Shown: positions 28,647 to 38,629, counted from the stretch's first letter. The stretch: 64,000 bases of DNA from an uncultured Collinsella sp. (GCA_947507155.1 CANNOC010000017.1:1-64000), one strand, 5' to 3'. Notes: generated by a model not told the origin, from the sequence alone. Numbers and translations are program-made.

Positions 28647-29229
28647 CGGGCTCGACCGTCCACGTAATGGTTGCGACCTGGTCGCCCGTGCCGGTCACAT
28701 GGAAGATGTCTCGCGTGACGCGGGCGACAGTGCCGCTCGTCTTAAGCTTAATCTTGTCCGTACCATCGGCGATGCCCTGGTAGCCCATGTCGAAGGATGC
28801 ATTTTTGGAAAGGTCGAGGCCCGCTTCCTGCGTCGCGGCGTGGGCGTCTTGGAGTGCCTTGTCTGGGCCGACCTTAAAATCGATGGAGTTCTGGGCGGTC
28901 CCCGTCTTGGCGTCGGCGACGATGCTCCAGGACTTCTGGGCGGCAATCTTCATGTTGGTAACGTGGATGCCATAGGCCGAAAGATTGTCGATGGTGGCTG
29001 TATTCTCGGAAGGGCCCTGGAGCGTGCCGTCTGCCTTAGCGACGAACGGAATGACGGTCGGGGCTTTGAACTTGATGTTGTCGATTTGGGTCCTGATGGT
29101 CACGTTGGTGGTTCCAGTGCGTCCCTCCGCCAGGGCGGTGGTCGGCGCGGCGCCCATTGCGAGTGCGAGCGCCAGCCCTGCGCCCACGACGAGCACCCTG
29201 GCCCCATTCAAGTTCCTGGTGATGTCCAT
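28630..29229 (-). CDS. Secreted beta-rich hypothetical protein
   Basis: Signal peptide (VLVVGAGLALALAMGAAPTTALAEG); beta-rich extracellular sequence ending in ATITWTVEPGAHTA. Confidence 0.72.
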   Translation of the reverse strand: MDITRNLNGARVLVVGAGLALALAMGAAPTTALAEGRTGTTNVTIRTQIDNIKFKAPTVIPFVAKADGTLQGPSENTATIDNLSAYGIHVTNMKIAAQKSWSIVADAKTGTAQNSIDFKVGPDKALQDAHAATQEAGLDLSKNASFDMGYQGIADGTDKIKLKTSGTVARVTRDIFHVTGTGDQVATITWTVEPGAHTA

Positions 29230-29317
29230 AATCGTTCCTTTCTATTCGTCACGGACCGTTTCCGTGAGGGTTAGACGAAAGCGGCACGGGTGCGCATTTT
29301 CATAACAGGTGGCAGGT

Positions 29318-29827
29318 CTAGTCTTCTGTCTGCGCAACTCGCACCTTGACGCGCGTGGGATTGCCATGGACGTCGTAGGTCTTGGCGTCGAGCGCTTGAA
29401 TCTCGATATACGCCTCGCCTTCTTTGATGTCGCCTGCAGGGCAGGTCTCAACGGTCTTGCCGGTCTCGACCACGCCCGATTCATAGATGGTCTCGTCGTT
29501 TTGGATCACGCGGAAACGCTGGGGAAACTTGTTATCCTGGACGTTTTGCACGTTGATGCGCAGCTTGCCGCCTTTTTGTAGCTGGGCGACCGGTGCGACC
29601 GAGATCGTCATCATGTTGTCGCGGACGATGGCATCGAGCTCGTCCTGGATTTCCTGACGCGACTTACCCTCTGCCGCTGTGACCGAGGCACCCGTCTCGG
29701 CGACAGGCTTTGACTGCCAAGCGTAAAGGCCGACGGCGATAAGGGCGCAGGCGATGGCCAAACAGACGGCGCCGAGCCTTTTTCGATGTTTTGACCCTAG
29801 GGGGCTCGACTGCTTCCTTACGCTCAT
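29318..29827 (-). CDS. Membrane-anchored hypothetical protein
   Basis: RKRLGAVCLAIACALIAVGLYAW N-terminal anchor; extracellular beta-rich domain; ATGA overlap with upstream ORF. Confidence 0.72.
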   Translation of the reverse strand: MSVRKQSSPLGSKHRKRLGAVCLAIACALIAVGLYAWQSKPVAETGASVTAAEGKSRQEIQDELDAIVRDNMMTISVAPVAQLQKGGKLRINVQNVQDNKFPQRFRVIQNDETIYESGVVETGKTVETCPAGDIKEGEAYIEIQALDAKTYDVHGNPTRVKVRVAQTED

Positions 29828-30120
29828 GCGGCATCCTTAGTGGTATAGACGCGCGCGAACGTGGACGGATCGGCGCCAAAGAGCATGTGGAGCATGAGGC
29901 GTCGCGAGTAGATGAGCTCGTCGAAGTTTGGGTCGAGTTTGATGTCGTGGATGTGGGCGATGTGGTGGGCGAGTGCCGAAAACGATTCGGGATCGCAAAT
30001 CACGTCGGTGGTGACGTGATAGACAGCCGCATCGGGAAATGCCTCCTCATCGAAGGGCAGAAGATATGGGTCATCGTCAACTTCGATGGCGATGCCGTAC
30101 TGGGGCCAGTAATATGCCAT
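29824..30120 (-). CDS. Hypothetical cytoplasmic protein (98 aa)
   Basis: MAYYWPQYGIAIEVDDDPYLLPFDEEAFPDAAVY...; GGGAGG RBS; overlaps next gene by 4 nt. Confidence 0.65.
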   Translation of the reverse strand: MAYYWPQYGIAIEVDDDPYLLPFDEEAFPDAAVYHVTTDVICDPESFSALAHHIAHIHDIKLDPNFDELIYSRRLMLHMLFGADPSTFARVYTTKDAA

Positions 30121-30465
30121 GGGAACCTCCCTGTTTTTGGGCCAAACCTTCTATTGGTTTTGGCTGTCGATGCCGACCGTATCAGCCACAACTTGACCAA
30201 TTTCTGACCAAATGCTTGACGGGTTTACATCGCCGCAGGTGAGAGACGCTAAAAAATATCTCAAGTTTTTTCGAGCGCCAATTGTGTGCGTGGCTGCGAT
30301 GGAAAGGAGCGCGTTAAATAGAGCGCCTGCCGAGAAAACGCCGCCGCTCGCCGAATTGCGCAAACGTAAAATTCGCCAATTATGGAGACGGTCTCAGTCA
30401 CGTCGACGAAACGATGCGGTAACATCTCCCTGCAAACACTGTAGTTAACTAAAGGGGGAGTTCGC

Positions 30466-32067
30466 GTGTCTGCAGCCATCAAACCCTTCGGCGACGAGTT
30501 CGAAGAATATGGTCGCGATGAATCTCGCACATCGGGCGAGGCGTCGAGCATCTCGTTTCCGACAACGGAGGACGAAGTCCGCGCCATTCTGCGAAAGCTC
30601 CATGCCGAGCATGTTCCAATAACGGTCCAGGGTGCTCGGACCGGTCTGGCTGCCGGCGCCGTGCCTCACGGCGGGCATATCCTCAACACTTCTCGTATGA
30701 ATCGCTACCTGGGTCTTCGCCGCGACGAGCGAGGCCGTTTTCTGCTGCGCGTGGAGCCGGGCGTCGTGCTTTCGGAGTTGCGCAAGCAACTGGGTAAGAA
30801 GGCATTGCCGACCGCTGACTGGGATCAGGTATCGCTTGAGGCCTATGAGGAGTTCCAGGCAGCTCCTGAGCAGTTCTTCCCCACCGATCCCACCGAGGCA
30901 TCTGCCTGCCTGGGCGGCATGGCGGCGTGCAATGCCTCCGGTGCCCGCAGTTACGCCTACGGCCCCATGCGCCCGCACGTTACGGGGCTTCACGTGGCAC
31001 TGGCGGACGGCGACCTGCTTGAGCTTCATCGAGGTCAGGCGCACGCTGACGCACGCCACTTGTCGCTCGTGACAGCGGAAGGCCGCGCGCTCGAGCTGGA
31101 TCTTCCTGGCTATACCATGCCCAAGACCAAAAACGCGTCGGGTTATTTCGTTTCGGACGATATGGACGCCATCGATCTTTTCATCGGTGCGTGCGGCACA
31201 CTCGGCGTCATTACCGAGCTCGAGATCGCCCTGCAGGCGGCACCTTCGGTCGTATGGGGCGTGAGCTGCTTTTTCGACAGCGAGGACAAGGCGGTTTCCT
31301 TTACCGATTCCGTGCGCCCCGTGCTGTCCCATGCCGCCGCTATTGAGTATTTCGATGCCGGCGCCTTGGATATCCTTCGCCGCCAGCGCGAGCAGTCGAC
31401 CGCGTTTGTCTCGCTGCCGGCACTCGACGATGAGGCAAAGGTCTGTGTTTACGTGGAACTCGACTGCGACGACGAGGCGCAAGCGACCGAGGAGCTGTAC
31501 CACCTGGGATGGGTTTTGGAGCTTGCGGGCGGCCGCGACGACGCGACCTGGGTTGCACGCACCGAGGTCGATCGCGAATGCCAGCGGTTCTTCCGCCACG
31601 CCGTTCCCGAGAGCGTCAACATGCTCATCGACGAGCGTCGCCGCACCGACCCCACCATTACCAAGCTGGGGTCGGATATGTCGGTGCCCAATGCGCGCCT
31701 GGCCGATGTCGTTGCCCTCTATCGCCGCACGCTGGCCGAAAGCGGGCTTGAGTCTGCCGCCTGGGGACATATCGGCAACAACCATCTGCATGTGAATATC
31801 CTGCCGCGCGATGCGCGGGACTACCGTCGCGGCGGTGAGCTGTTTGCCCAGTGGGCTGCGGAGGTAACGGCTATGGGCGGCGCCGTCTCTGCCGAGCACG
31901 GCGTCGGCAAGATCAAAGCGGGCTTTTTGGAGACGATGTACGGCCACGAGGCCATGGTCGAATCGGCTCGACTCAAGCTGCAGCTCGATCCTGCCGGGCA
32001 GCTGGGTCGTGGCAACCTGTTTTCGGAGAAGCTCTTGGATGAACTCGTCCAGAAAGGGGGCGCGTGA
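30466..32067 (+). CDS. FAD-binding oxidoreductase (GlcD / D-lactate dehydrogenase family)
   Basis: GTG start after GGGGGAG; VQGARTGLAAGAVPHGGHILNTSRMNR, GACGTLGVITELEIALQ, WGHIGNNHLHVNILP, SAEHGVGKIK. Confidence 0.88.
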   Translation: MSAAIKPFGDEFEEYGRDESRTSGEASSISFPTTEDEVRAILRKLHAEHVPITVQGARTGLAAGAVPHGGHILNTSRMNRYLGLRRDERGRFLLRVEPGVVLSELRKQLGKKALPTADWDQVSLEAYEEFQAAPEQFFPTDPTEASACLGGMAACNASGARSYAYGPMRPHVTGLHVALADGDLLELHRGQAHADARHLSLVTAEGRALELDLPGYTMPKTKNASGYFVSDDMDAIDLFIGACGTLGVITELEIALQAAPSVVWGVSCFFDSEDKAVSFTDSVRPVLSHAAAIEYFDAGALDILRRQREQSTAFVSLPALDDEAKVCVYVELDCDDEAQATEELYHLGWVLELAGGRDDATWVARTEVDRECQRFFRHAVPESVNMLIDERRRTDPTITKLGSDMSVPNARLADVVALYRRTLAESGLESAAWGHIGNNHLHVNILPRDARDYRRGGELFAQWAAEVTAMGGAVSAEHGVGKIKAGFLETMYGHEAMVESARLKLQLDPAGQLGRGNLFSEKLLDELVQKGGA

Positions 32068-32069
32068 AG

Positions 32070-32885
32070 ATGAGTGATTTCCATATGGTGGTGTGCGTCA
32101 AGGCGGTGCCGGGAAGCACCGAGGTCAAGATGGACCCCAAAACCAATACCATCGTGCGCGATGGCAAGCAGGCGGTCATTAATCCCTTCGATGCAAGTGC
32201 CCTCGAATGTGCGTTGGCGCTCAAGGACGACTTTATCGGCTTTGGCATGGATGTGCACGTGACGGTGGTATCGATGGGTATCCCTGCAACCGAATTGCTA
32301 CTGCGCGACTGCATCGCCCGCGGCGCCGACGATGCATTGCTGCTCACCGACCGTGCTTTTGCGGGCGCGGACACGTTGGCGACCACCTATGCTCTCAAAT
32401 GCGGCATCGAGGCGCTCGACGAGGACTTCGACCTGCTCATCTGCGGCAAGATGGCGGTGGATGGCGATACTGCCCAGATTGGCCCCGAACTGGCCGGCGC
32501 CTTCGAGATTCCCTGCGTGACCGATGTGAGCTGCGTACAGAGCGCGGGCTTTACGACGTGCGGCTCGCTGGCGCTTGTCCACGGCTGTGACGCCGGCGAG
32601 GAGACGGTCTATCTGGAGATGCCGTGCGCGATGACGACCGCCAAGGAGATCGGCCAGCTGCGCATGCCGAGCATCGCCGGCATTCGCGCGGCCGAAGATG
32701 CGGATGTGCGGGTGGTCAGTGCTGCCGATGTGCATGCCGACCCTTTGCGCTGCGGCCTTACCGGATCGCCGACGCAGGTCGTGCGCTCGTTTGTGCTCGA
32801 CCGTGACCAAACGTGCGAGGCCATCGAGGGCACGCCGGTCGAACAGGCGGCAAAGCTTGCCAAGATTATCGAGGGGATGGCTTAG
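32070..32885 (+). CDS. etfB: Electron transfer flavoprotein subunit beta
   Basis: MVVCVKAVPGSTEVKMDPKTNTIVRDGKQAVINPFDASALECAL; CGKMAVDGDTAQIGPELAGAFEIP. Confidence 0.92.
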   Translation: MSDFHMVVCVKAVPGSTEVKMDPKTNTIVRDGKQAVINPFDASALECALALKDDFIGFGMDVHVTVVSMGIPATELLLRDCIARGADDALLLTDRAFAGADTLATTYALKCGIEALDEDFDLLICGKMAVDGDTAQIGPELAGAFEIPCVTDVSCVQSAGFTTCGSLALVHGCDAGEETVYLEMPCAMTTAKEIGQLRMPSIAGIRAAEDADVRVVSAADVHADPLRCGLTGSPTQVVRSFVLDRDQTCEAIEGTPVEQAAKLAKIIEGMA

Positions 32886-34091
32886 ATGAGCGGACTGATA
32901 ATCGATAGCGAGGCATGCGTTGGCTGTGGCCGCTGCGTTCGCGCCTGTGCCTCGGGTGGCATTGTGGTGGAGGGCGAGCGCCCCAACCGCTGCGCCCATG
33001 TGACCGACGGCTGCATCTTGTGCGGCGGGTGCGTCGACGCCTGTCCCGTCAACGCCATTTCGATCGAGCGCGACGAGGCCGCCGGCGCGGTTGACCTCGA
33101 TGCGTATCGAGACATTTGGGTATTCGTTCAGACCGACGAGCACGATGACGTGGCCCCGGTGGCCTACGAGCTCATGGGCAAGGGCCGCGAGCTTGCCGAT
33201 GCACGCGGCTGTCGCCTGGTGGCGCTGGTCGGCATGGGCCCCGAGGGCTCGCTTGAGGACCTGGAGCATCTGGTTTGCGCCGGTGCGGACGAAGTTCTGG
33301 TCTGTCGTGACGAGCGCCTGCGTCAGAACGACGCGGAGGTCTATGCTCGCCTCATCTGCGATTTGGTAACCGAGCGCAAGCCCGAAGCCATTCTGTACGG
33401 TGCGACCGCTTTTGGCCGCGAGCTGGCGCCTGGCGTTGCCGTGCGCCTGCGGACGGGCCTTACGGCCGACTGCACCGTGCTTTCGATGGATACGGAGACG
33501 GGCGTGCTGCAACAGACGCGTCCGGCGTTTGGCGGCAACTTGATGGCCACCATTATCTGCCCCAACCACCGTCCCCAGATGGCAACGGTGCGCCCCGGCA
33601 TCTTTAAGGCGCCCGACTTTGACTATAGCCGCTCCGGAACGATTACCCAGGTATTACTTGCGGAAGACGCCAAGGCTCGTGTCGAGATTTCGATTCCCGC
33701 CGAGGAATGGGGCCAGCAGGCTTCGATTGCCGATGCCGAGCGTCTAGTTGTTGTGGGTCGCGGTATTGGCTCCAAGAAAAACCTACCCTTGATGCGAAAG
33801 CTCGCCGAAGTCCTGGGTGCCGAGCTCGGCTGCACGCGACCCGTCGTGGAGGCGGGCTGGCTGGAGTATCGCCACCAGATTGGCCAGACGGGCGTGTCGG
33901 TTTCGCCTAAGCTCCTTATGAGCATCGGCGTTTCGGGTGCCATCCAGCATCTTGCCGGCATCGGCGGTGCGGAGTGCATCATCGCCGTCAACGAGGACCC
34001 AGATGCCCCCATCTTCGGCGTCGCCCAGTACAAGGTCGTCGGCGACGCCGTCGAGGTCGTTGAGGAGCTGCTGGCCCAGCTTGAGTGCTAG
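32886..34091 (+). CDS. etfA: Electron transfer flavoprotein subunit alpha with N-terminal 2x[4Fe-4S] ferredoxin domain
   Basis: CVGCGRCVRACA and CILCGGCVDACP; VGRGIGSKKNLPLMRKLAEVLGAELGCTRPVVEAGWL...QIGQTGVSVSPKLLMSIGVSGAIQHLAGI. Confidence 0.94.
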   Translation: MSGLIIDSEACVGCGRCVRACASGGIVVEGERPNRCAHVTDGCILCGGCVDACPVNAISIERDEAAGAVDLDAYRDIWVFVQTDEHDDVAPVAYELMGKGRELADARGCRLVALVGMGPEGSLEDLEHLVCAGADEVLVCRDERLRQNDAEVYARLICDLVTERKPEAILYGATAFGRELAPGVAVRLRTGLTADCTVLSMDTETGVLQQTRPAFGGNLMATIICPNHRPQMATVRPGIFKAPDFDYSRSGTITQVLLAEDAKARVEISIPAEEWGQQASIADAERLVVVGRGIGSKKNLPLMRKLAEVLGAELGCTRPVVEAGWLEYRHQIGQTGVSVSPKLLMSIGVSGAIQHLAGIGGAECIIAVNEDPDAPIFGVAQYKVVGDAVEVVEELLAQLEC

Positions 34092-34900
34092 GCACTTGCC
34101 AGCCAGCTGCGCAGCTCGTCCTTTAGGCGCTCCCAGGTCGCTTGCGTGGCGGAATCGGTGAAGGGGCGCGTGATACCAAAGGGCGCGTCGAGCAGGCGGT
34201 AGATATCGCCCTGCTCGCGCGCCAGCGCGCGGCTTGCCGGATAGACAAGCTCAAACATAAAGCAGATAAGCCCCACCAAGTAGTCCGCGGGCTCATTGCG
34301 CTCATCGCGCGTGACGCAGCGGTGCTCGTCAAAGGCGGCCAGCGTCGGTGCCGAGAAGTGGCTGGCAAGAAACGCGTCCTCATTCACTTTGAGGATGGTG
34401 TCGACGGTACTGTCGGCGATGGTGCGCATGATGTCGATCTTGTCGCCATCGCGCACGATATCGCAGAAGCGCCGCGTGCGCTCGCCGAGCTGCGCGGGCA
34501 GACGGAAATTGCTGTGATAGGCAATGCTCGCTCGAATGAGTTCGTCTTCTACCGGATCGTCGATAAAGTCGCGGATACTTGTTGCCGCGGGCGCATCTGC
34601 AGGTGTTTTGCCAAAGAGGACCTCGACGCCCAACGCCGCATGGCTCACGCTTTCGGCATCCTTAAACGTATCCCAGCGTCGCAGCTGCTCAAAGCGGCCC
34701 ATATCGTGCAACAGCCCACAAAGCCACGCCAGATCAATGTCCTGCGGTGACCAGCCCTGTTCGCGTGCCACGGCATCGCATGCCTCGGCAACGTGGTACG
34801 TATGCTCGATTTTGAGCGCGATACGCGGATTGGCGGCATCGTAAGCATCGGTATAGCGTTTGAAGGCCGTGTTCGCCCGGCCCCGATCGATAGCTGTCAT
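34088..34900 (-). CDS. HD domain-containing protein (predicted phosphohydrolase)
   Basis: RIALKIEHTYHVAEACDAVAREQGW...LAWLCGLLHDMGRFEQLRRW; CDIVRDGDKIDIMR. Confidence 0.87.
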   Translation of the reverse strand: MTAIDRGRANTAFKRYTDAYDAANPRIALKIEHTYHVAEACDAVAREQGWSPQDIDLAWLCGLLHDMGRFEQLRRWDTFKDAESVSHAALGVEVLFGKTPADAPAATSIRDFIDDPVEDELIRASIAYHSNFRLPAQLGERTRRFCDIVRDGDKIDIMRTIADSTVDTILKVNEDAFLASHFSAPTLAAFDEHRCVTRDERNEPADYLVGLICFMFELVYPASRALAREQGDIYRLLDAPFGITRPFTDSATQATWERLKDELRSWLASA

Positions 34901-34931
34901 AATGACTTCCTAAAAAGCTGTGTCTTTCGAT

Positions 34932-34967
34932 CCGGTGGCAATTGTAGGTGAACTCGGTTGCCACCGG
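34932..34967. promoter_or_regulatory. 10-bp inverted repeat in divergent intergenic region
   Basis: CCGGTGGCAA (34932-34941) / TTGCCACCGG (34958-34967). Confidence 0.5.
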
Positions 34968-35027
34968 GCGATGATTCTGCCGCGTCGTTGAATGCGGCTC
35001 GGAAATCTTGTCGGGACGAGGAACGCT

Positions 35028-35720
35028 ATGGTGCTCAAAATCGTTAAAACCGTCTGGCCGGTGATGCTTACCTATGTTGCGATAGGCGCGCCGTGCGGAA
35101 TGATTATGGCGCAGACGGGAATGGAGCCCTGGATGGTTTTTGCTCTGAGCAGCACGTTTGTGACGGGTAGCGGCCAGTTTATGGTCTGCAATCTGTGGCT
35201 GGCAGGTGTGCCTGCGGCATCGATTGTCGCAAGTGTGGCCGCAATCTCCTCGCGCTTTGCACTTTATTCGGCATCAATCGCGCCCCATCTGAGGGGTGCC
35301 TCGAAGCGTCAGACGCTGGCTGTTGCCGCGACGCTTACCGAGGAGGCATATGGCATCTCGCTTGCCAAGTTGGTTGAAGGGGAGGATTGGGGCCCGCGCG
35401 AGTCCTTTGCGCTCAACGCGATCCTCATCGCGACATGGGGCGTTTCGTGTACGACGGGCGCCATCGTCGGCGCCGTTGTTGATGTTCCCACCGCTATTGC
35501 GGGTTTTGTCTGCACATCGCTCTTTATCTGCCTACTCTTTTCGCAGCGACTGTCGCGCGGCAATGTCGTAGCTGCCGGTTTGGCTGCGGTGTCCGTCGCC
35601 ATATGCAAGTTCTTGGGGTGGACGAATATCGCCGTGCCGGCAAGTGTGCTCGTCGGCGTTGTCACGGCACTCGCGTGCGATGTCCTCGCCGAGGGAAGGG
35701 GCGCTCGCGATGCCCGTTAA
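35028..35720 (+). CDS. azlC: AzlC family branched-chain amino acid exporter large subunit
   Basis: AIGAPCGMIMAQTGMEPWMVFALSSTFVTGSGQFMVCNLWLAG; TEEAYGISL. Confidence 0.88.
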   Translation: MVLKIVKTVWPVMLTYVAIGAPCGMIMAQTGMEPWMVFALSSTFVTGSGQFMVCNLWLAGVPAASIVASVAAISSRFALYSASIAPHLRGASKRQTLAVAATLTEEAYGISLAKLVEGEDWGPRESFALNAILIATWGVSCTTGAIVGAVVDVPTAIAGFVCTSLFICLLFSQRLSRGNVVAAGLAAVSVAICKFLGWTNIAVPASVLVGVVTALACDVLAEGRGARDAR

Positions 35721-36033
35721 TGAGTTTTTGGTTCTATGGCTGTCGTCATGGGCGGCCATCGCGTTTTTCCGCATTGCCCCGGCGTTTGCCTTGCGCGGGA
35801 GAACGCTGTCGCCCCGCGTTACCGAGGCCTTGGGTTATATTCCGCCTGCCGCCTTTGCGGCGCTGGTCGCCAACGATTTGATAAGCCCTGGCGCTTTCGA
35901 CGCCGGCTTGTGGCAGGGCTTGATTCCCTGGATTGCGGCCGCCGGCGTCGTGGCGGTGGCAATCAAGACAAAGTCGATGTTGTGGTGCTGCGTCTCGGGC
36001 ATCGTGTTCTATATCGTTTTGAGCTTCATATAA
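35710..36033 (+). CDS. azlD: AzlD domain-containing protein
   Basis: FRIAPAFALRGRTLSPRVTEALGYIPPAAFAALVANDL; overlaps azlC by 11 bp. Confidence 0.86.
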   Translation: MPVNEFLVLWLSSWAAIAFFRIAPAFALRGRTLSPRVTEALGYIPPAAFAALVANDLISPGAFDAGLWQGLIPWIAAAGVVAVAIKTKSMLWCCVSGIVFYIVLSFI

Positions 36034-36174
36034 GAGCGGAGCACGTTTAGCGTCCCGGCACACGTATCGAATTTCTCACCGAGCCGGTCTGCTTCTTCTG
36101 GTACCATGGTCAAACTTTACTGTAGCAAAGTATGACGTGGGCTTTTGTTCTGCGTCAGCGGAAATGGGGGTTTC

Positions 36175-37197
36175 ATGGCACAGGAAGCGACCGCCAACGA
36201 GCAAAAGAAATTCAAAGTCCCGCGTATCCCGGGTGACATCATGATCTACCCGATGATCGTTGGCCTTTTGCTCAATACCTTCTGCCCGCAGGTCTTTGAG
36301 ATCGGCGGCTTCTTTACCGCTGCCTGCCGCGGTGGTTCCAACACCATCGTTGCCGCGATCCTGCTGTTTGTGGGTGCCGGCATCAGCTTTAAGTCCACGC
36401 CGGGCGCCATCAAGACCGGCATCGTTGTGCTGATTCCTAAGCTTGTTGTTGCGGCTGCCCTTGGCTTGGGTGTGGCATATTTCTTTAACGACAACTTCCT
36501 AGGTCTGAGCTCCGTGTCTATCATCGGCGGCATTACGTTTTGCAACATGGCGCTCTACACCGGCATCATGGGCGAGTTCGGCGACGAGTCCGAGCAGGGC
36601 GCCGTCGGTATCCTGTTCTTTACGGCCGGCCCCGCCGTCACGATGATCATCCTCGGTGTCTCGGGTCTCGCCAACATCCCCGTCGGCACCATCATCGGAT
36701 CCATCCTGCCGCTTGTTATCGGCATGGTTCTGGGCAACTTGTTCCCGTTCATCAAGAACCTGCTGGTTCCCGGCGCCAATCCTGCGATTGCCGTTATCGG
36801 TTTTCAGCTCGGTGCGTCCATGAGTCTTTCGAGCTTTATCACCGGCGGCATTTCGGGCATCCTGCTGGGCCTCATCACGCTCTTTATCGTCGGTCCCATT
36901 ACCTTTGCCTTCGAGCGCCTGTGCGGTGGTAACGGCAAGGCGGCCGTTGCCTGCTCCACTATCGCCGGCACGGCTATGACCACGCCGGTCGCCCTCGCCG
37001 AGGTCGCTCCGCGCTATGCCGAGCTTGCGCCCACCGCGTATGCGCAGATCGCCACCGCCGTCATCATCACGGCAATCATGGCCCCGATTCTGACCGGCTG
37101 GGTCGACAAGAAGTTTTGCCAGGGCAAGGAGGATCTGTCGCCTGCCGGTGTCGAGGCCATCGAGGAGGCCGTCGCGACCGACATCGATGGCGAATAG
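36175..37197 (+). CDS. 2-keto-3-deoxygluconate permease (KdgT family)
   Basis: KVPRIPGDIMIYPMIVGLLLNTFCPQVFEIGGFFTAACRGGSNTIVAAILLFVGAGI. Confidence 0.92.
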   Translation: MAQEATANEQKKFKVPRIPGDIMIYPMIVGLLLNTFCPQVFEIGGFFTAACRGGSNTIVAAILLFVGAGISFKSTPGAIKTGIVVLIPKLVVAAALGLGVAYFFNDNFLGLSSVSIIGGITFCNMALYTGIMGEFGDESEQGAVGILFFTAGPAVTMIILGVSGLANIPVGTIIGSILPLVIGMVLGNLFPFIKNLLVPGANPAIAVIGFQLGASMSLSSFITGGISGILLGLITLFIVGPITFAFERLCGGNGKAAVACSTIAGTAMTTPVALAEVAPRYAELAPTAYAQIATAVIITAIMAPILTGWVDKKFCQGKEDLSPAGVEAIEEAVATDIDGE

Positions 37198-37242
37198 CAA
37201 TCGCTACCAATCAATGATGCCGGAGTGCAATTCGCGCCGTTT

Positions 37243-37286
37243 GAGCGCCCGAACGATGACTGTTTTGCAGTGACGTTCGGGCGCTC
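37243..37286 (+). terminator. Intrinsic terminator-like hairpin
   Basis: GAGCGCCCGAACG/CGTTCGGGCGCTC, 13-bp perfect arms downstream of the kdgT-like gene. Confidence 0.7.
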
Positions 37287-37366
37287 TGCTATGATTCCCC
37301 TTACCCCTGCGGGTAGGGGGTGTTTGTTGCCCAGACCAGAATCGGGCGATTCTGACCACTTGAATA

Positions 37367-38527
37367 TTGAAGGAATGGCGTCTAGTGGTTAAGGCACTCA
37401 AAATTGAGATATTCCTGCTATGCATGATTGTTCTTATCGGGCTTGCCGCACGAAGCCGCCGCTCCTTGTTCTCGAGCACCCAGCAGCTTCTGTTTAGCAT
37501 GCTGGGCTACACGTCTGCTGCCTACATTTTCTTCGATATGATCTGGGCGCTCTCGGACGGCGTGAGCGCTCCTGTAGGCATCACGGCCAACTGGATTTCC
37601 AACGCGGTCTCGTTTTCGCTGTTCGCCATCGCGTGCCTCATTTGGTTTTTCTATTCCGAGACAGTGCAGGGCTCACGCCTTTTGACCGCGCGCTATAGGG
37701 TGGCGCTCGTGACGTTGCCAACCGTATTGGTGGTCGTGCTGGCATTTACCAGCTACTGGACGCACACTATGTTCTATATCGATGCACAGGGCGTATATCG
37801 TCGCGGAGCGCTTTATATGATTCAGCCTATCGTTAGCTACTGCTACATCATATATACGTCTTTGCATGCCTTTATTCAGACTCGAAAAGTCGAAAGTCTG
37901 CAAAAGAAGGCCATTTATCGCACCCTCGCCTTTTTTGCGGTTCCCGCTCTGGTGGGCGGTACCTTCCAGGTTTTGTTTTCGGTACCGGGCCTTTGTGTCG
38001 GTATAACGCTGAGCATCCTGCTGCTCTACATCATCTACCAGGAGCAGCTGATCTCGACCGACCCGTTGACTGGCCTCAACAATCGCAACCGTTTTGAGAC
38101 CTATATGCTGTCGCTCTTTTCAAATGTGGATCAGGCCGAAGATGTATATCTGCTTATGATGGACGCTGACGGCTTTAAGCAGATTAACGACCGGTATGGA
38201 CATGTTGAGGGCGATCATGCCCTCCAGGTCATATCTGCTACGCTCAAAGAGGTCTGCTCGGCGTCTGGTGGCTTTATCGCACGTTATGGCGGCGATGAGT
38301 TTGTGGTGCTTCAAAAGGCGACGGCGGAGCAGGACATCATGTGTCTGTGCGCGGCAATCAGCGACGAGCTCGCGCGCGCCGAGGTCCCGTATCTGTTGCG
38401 GATGTCCATCGGCTACGCACGGGTTGGTGATGGCGTCGATACCTGGCAAGACTTGCTTCGCGCTGCCGACGCGGAGCTCTACCGCGTAAAGCGCGAGAAG
38501 AAGAAAGCCGGCGTCCAGATACGCTAG
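37367..38527 (+). CDS. Multi-TM GGDEF domain protein (diguanylate cyclase)
   Basis: N-terminal multi-TM region; DPLTGLNNRNRFETYM, DADGFKQINDRYGHVEGDHAL, RYGGDEFVVL. True start may be the GTG at 37385. Confidence 0.92.
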   Translation: MKEWRLVVKALKIEIFLLCMIVLIGLAARSRRSLFSSTQQLLFSMLGYTSAAYIFFDMIWALSDGVSAPVGITANWISNAVSFSLFAIACLIWFFYSETVQGSRLLTARYRVALVTLPTVLVVVLAFTSYWTHTMFYIDAQGVYRRGALYMIQPIVSYCYIIYTSLHAFIQTRKVESLQKKAIYRTLAFFAVPALVGGTFQVLFSVPGLCVGITLSILLLYIIYQEQLISTDPLTGLNNRNRFETYMLSLFSNVDQAEDVYLLMMDADGFKQINDRYGHVEGDHALQVISATLKEVCSASGGFIARYGGDEFVVLQKATAEQDIMCLCAAISDELARAEVPYLLRMSIGYARVGDGVDTWQDLLRAADAELYRVKREKKKAGVQIR

Positions 38528-38629
38528 AAAAAAAGGGCGAACGCTGGCGTGCGTTGCGGCCCTCAGCTCACCGATGTACTCCATTAAGCTAAAGCATGTG
38601 AATCTCCTCTACTAAATAAGGGCGGTTCG

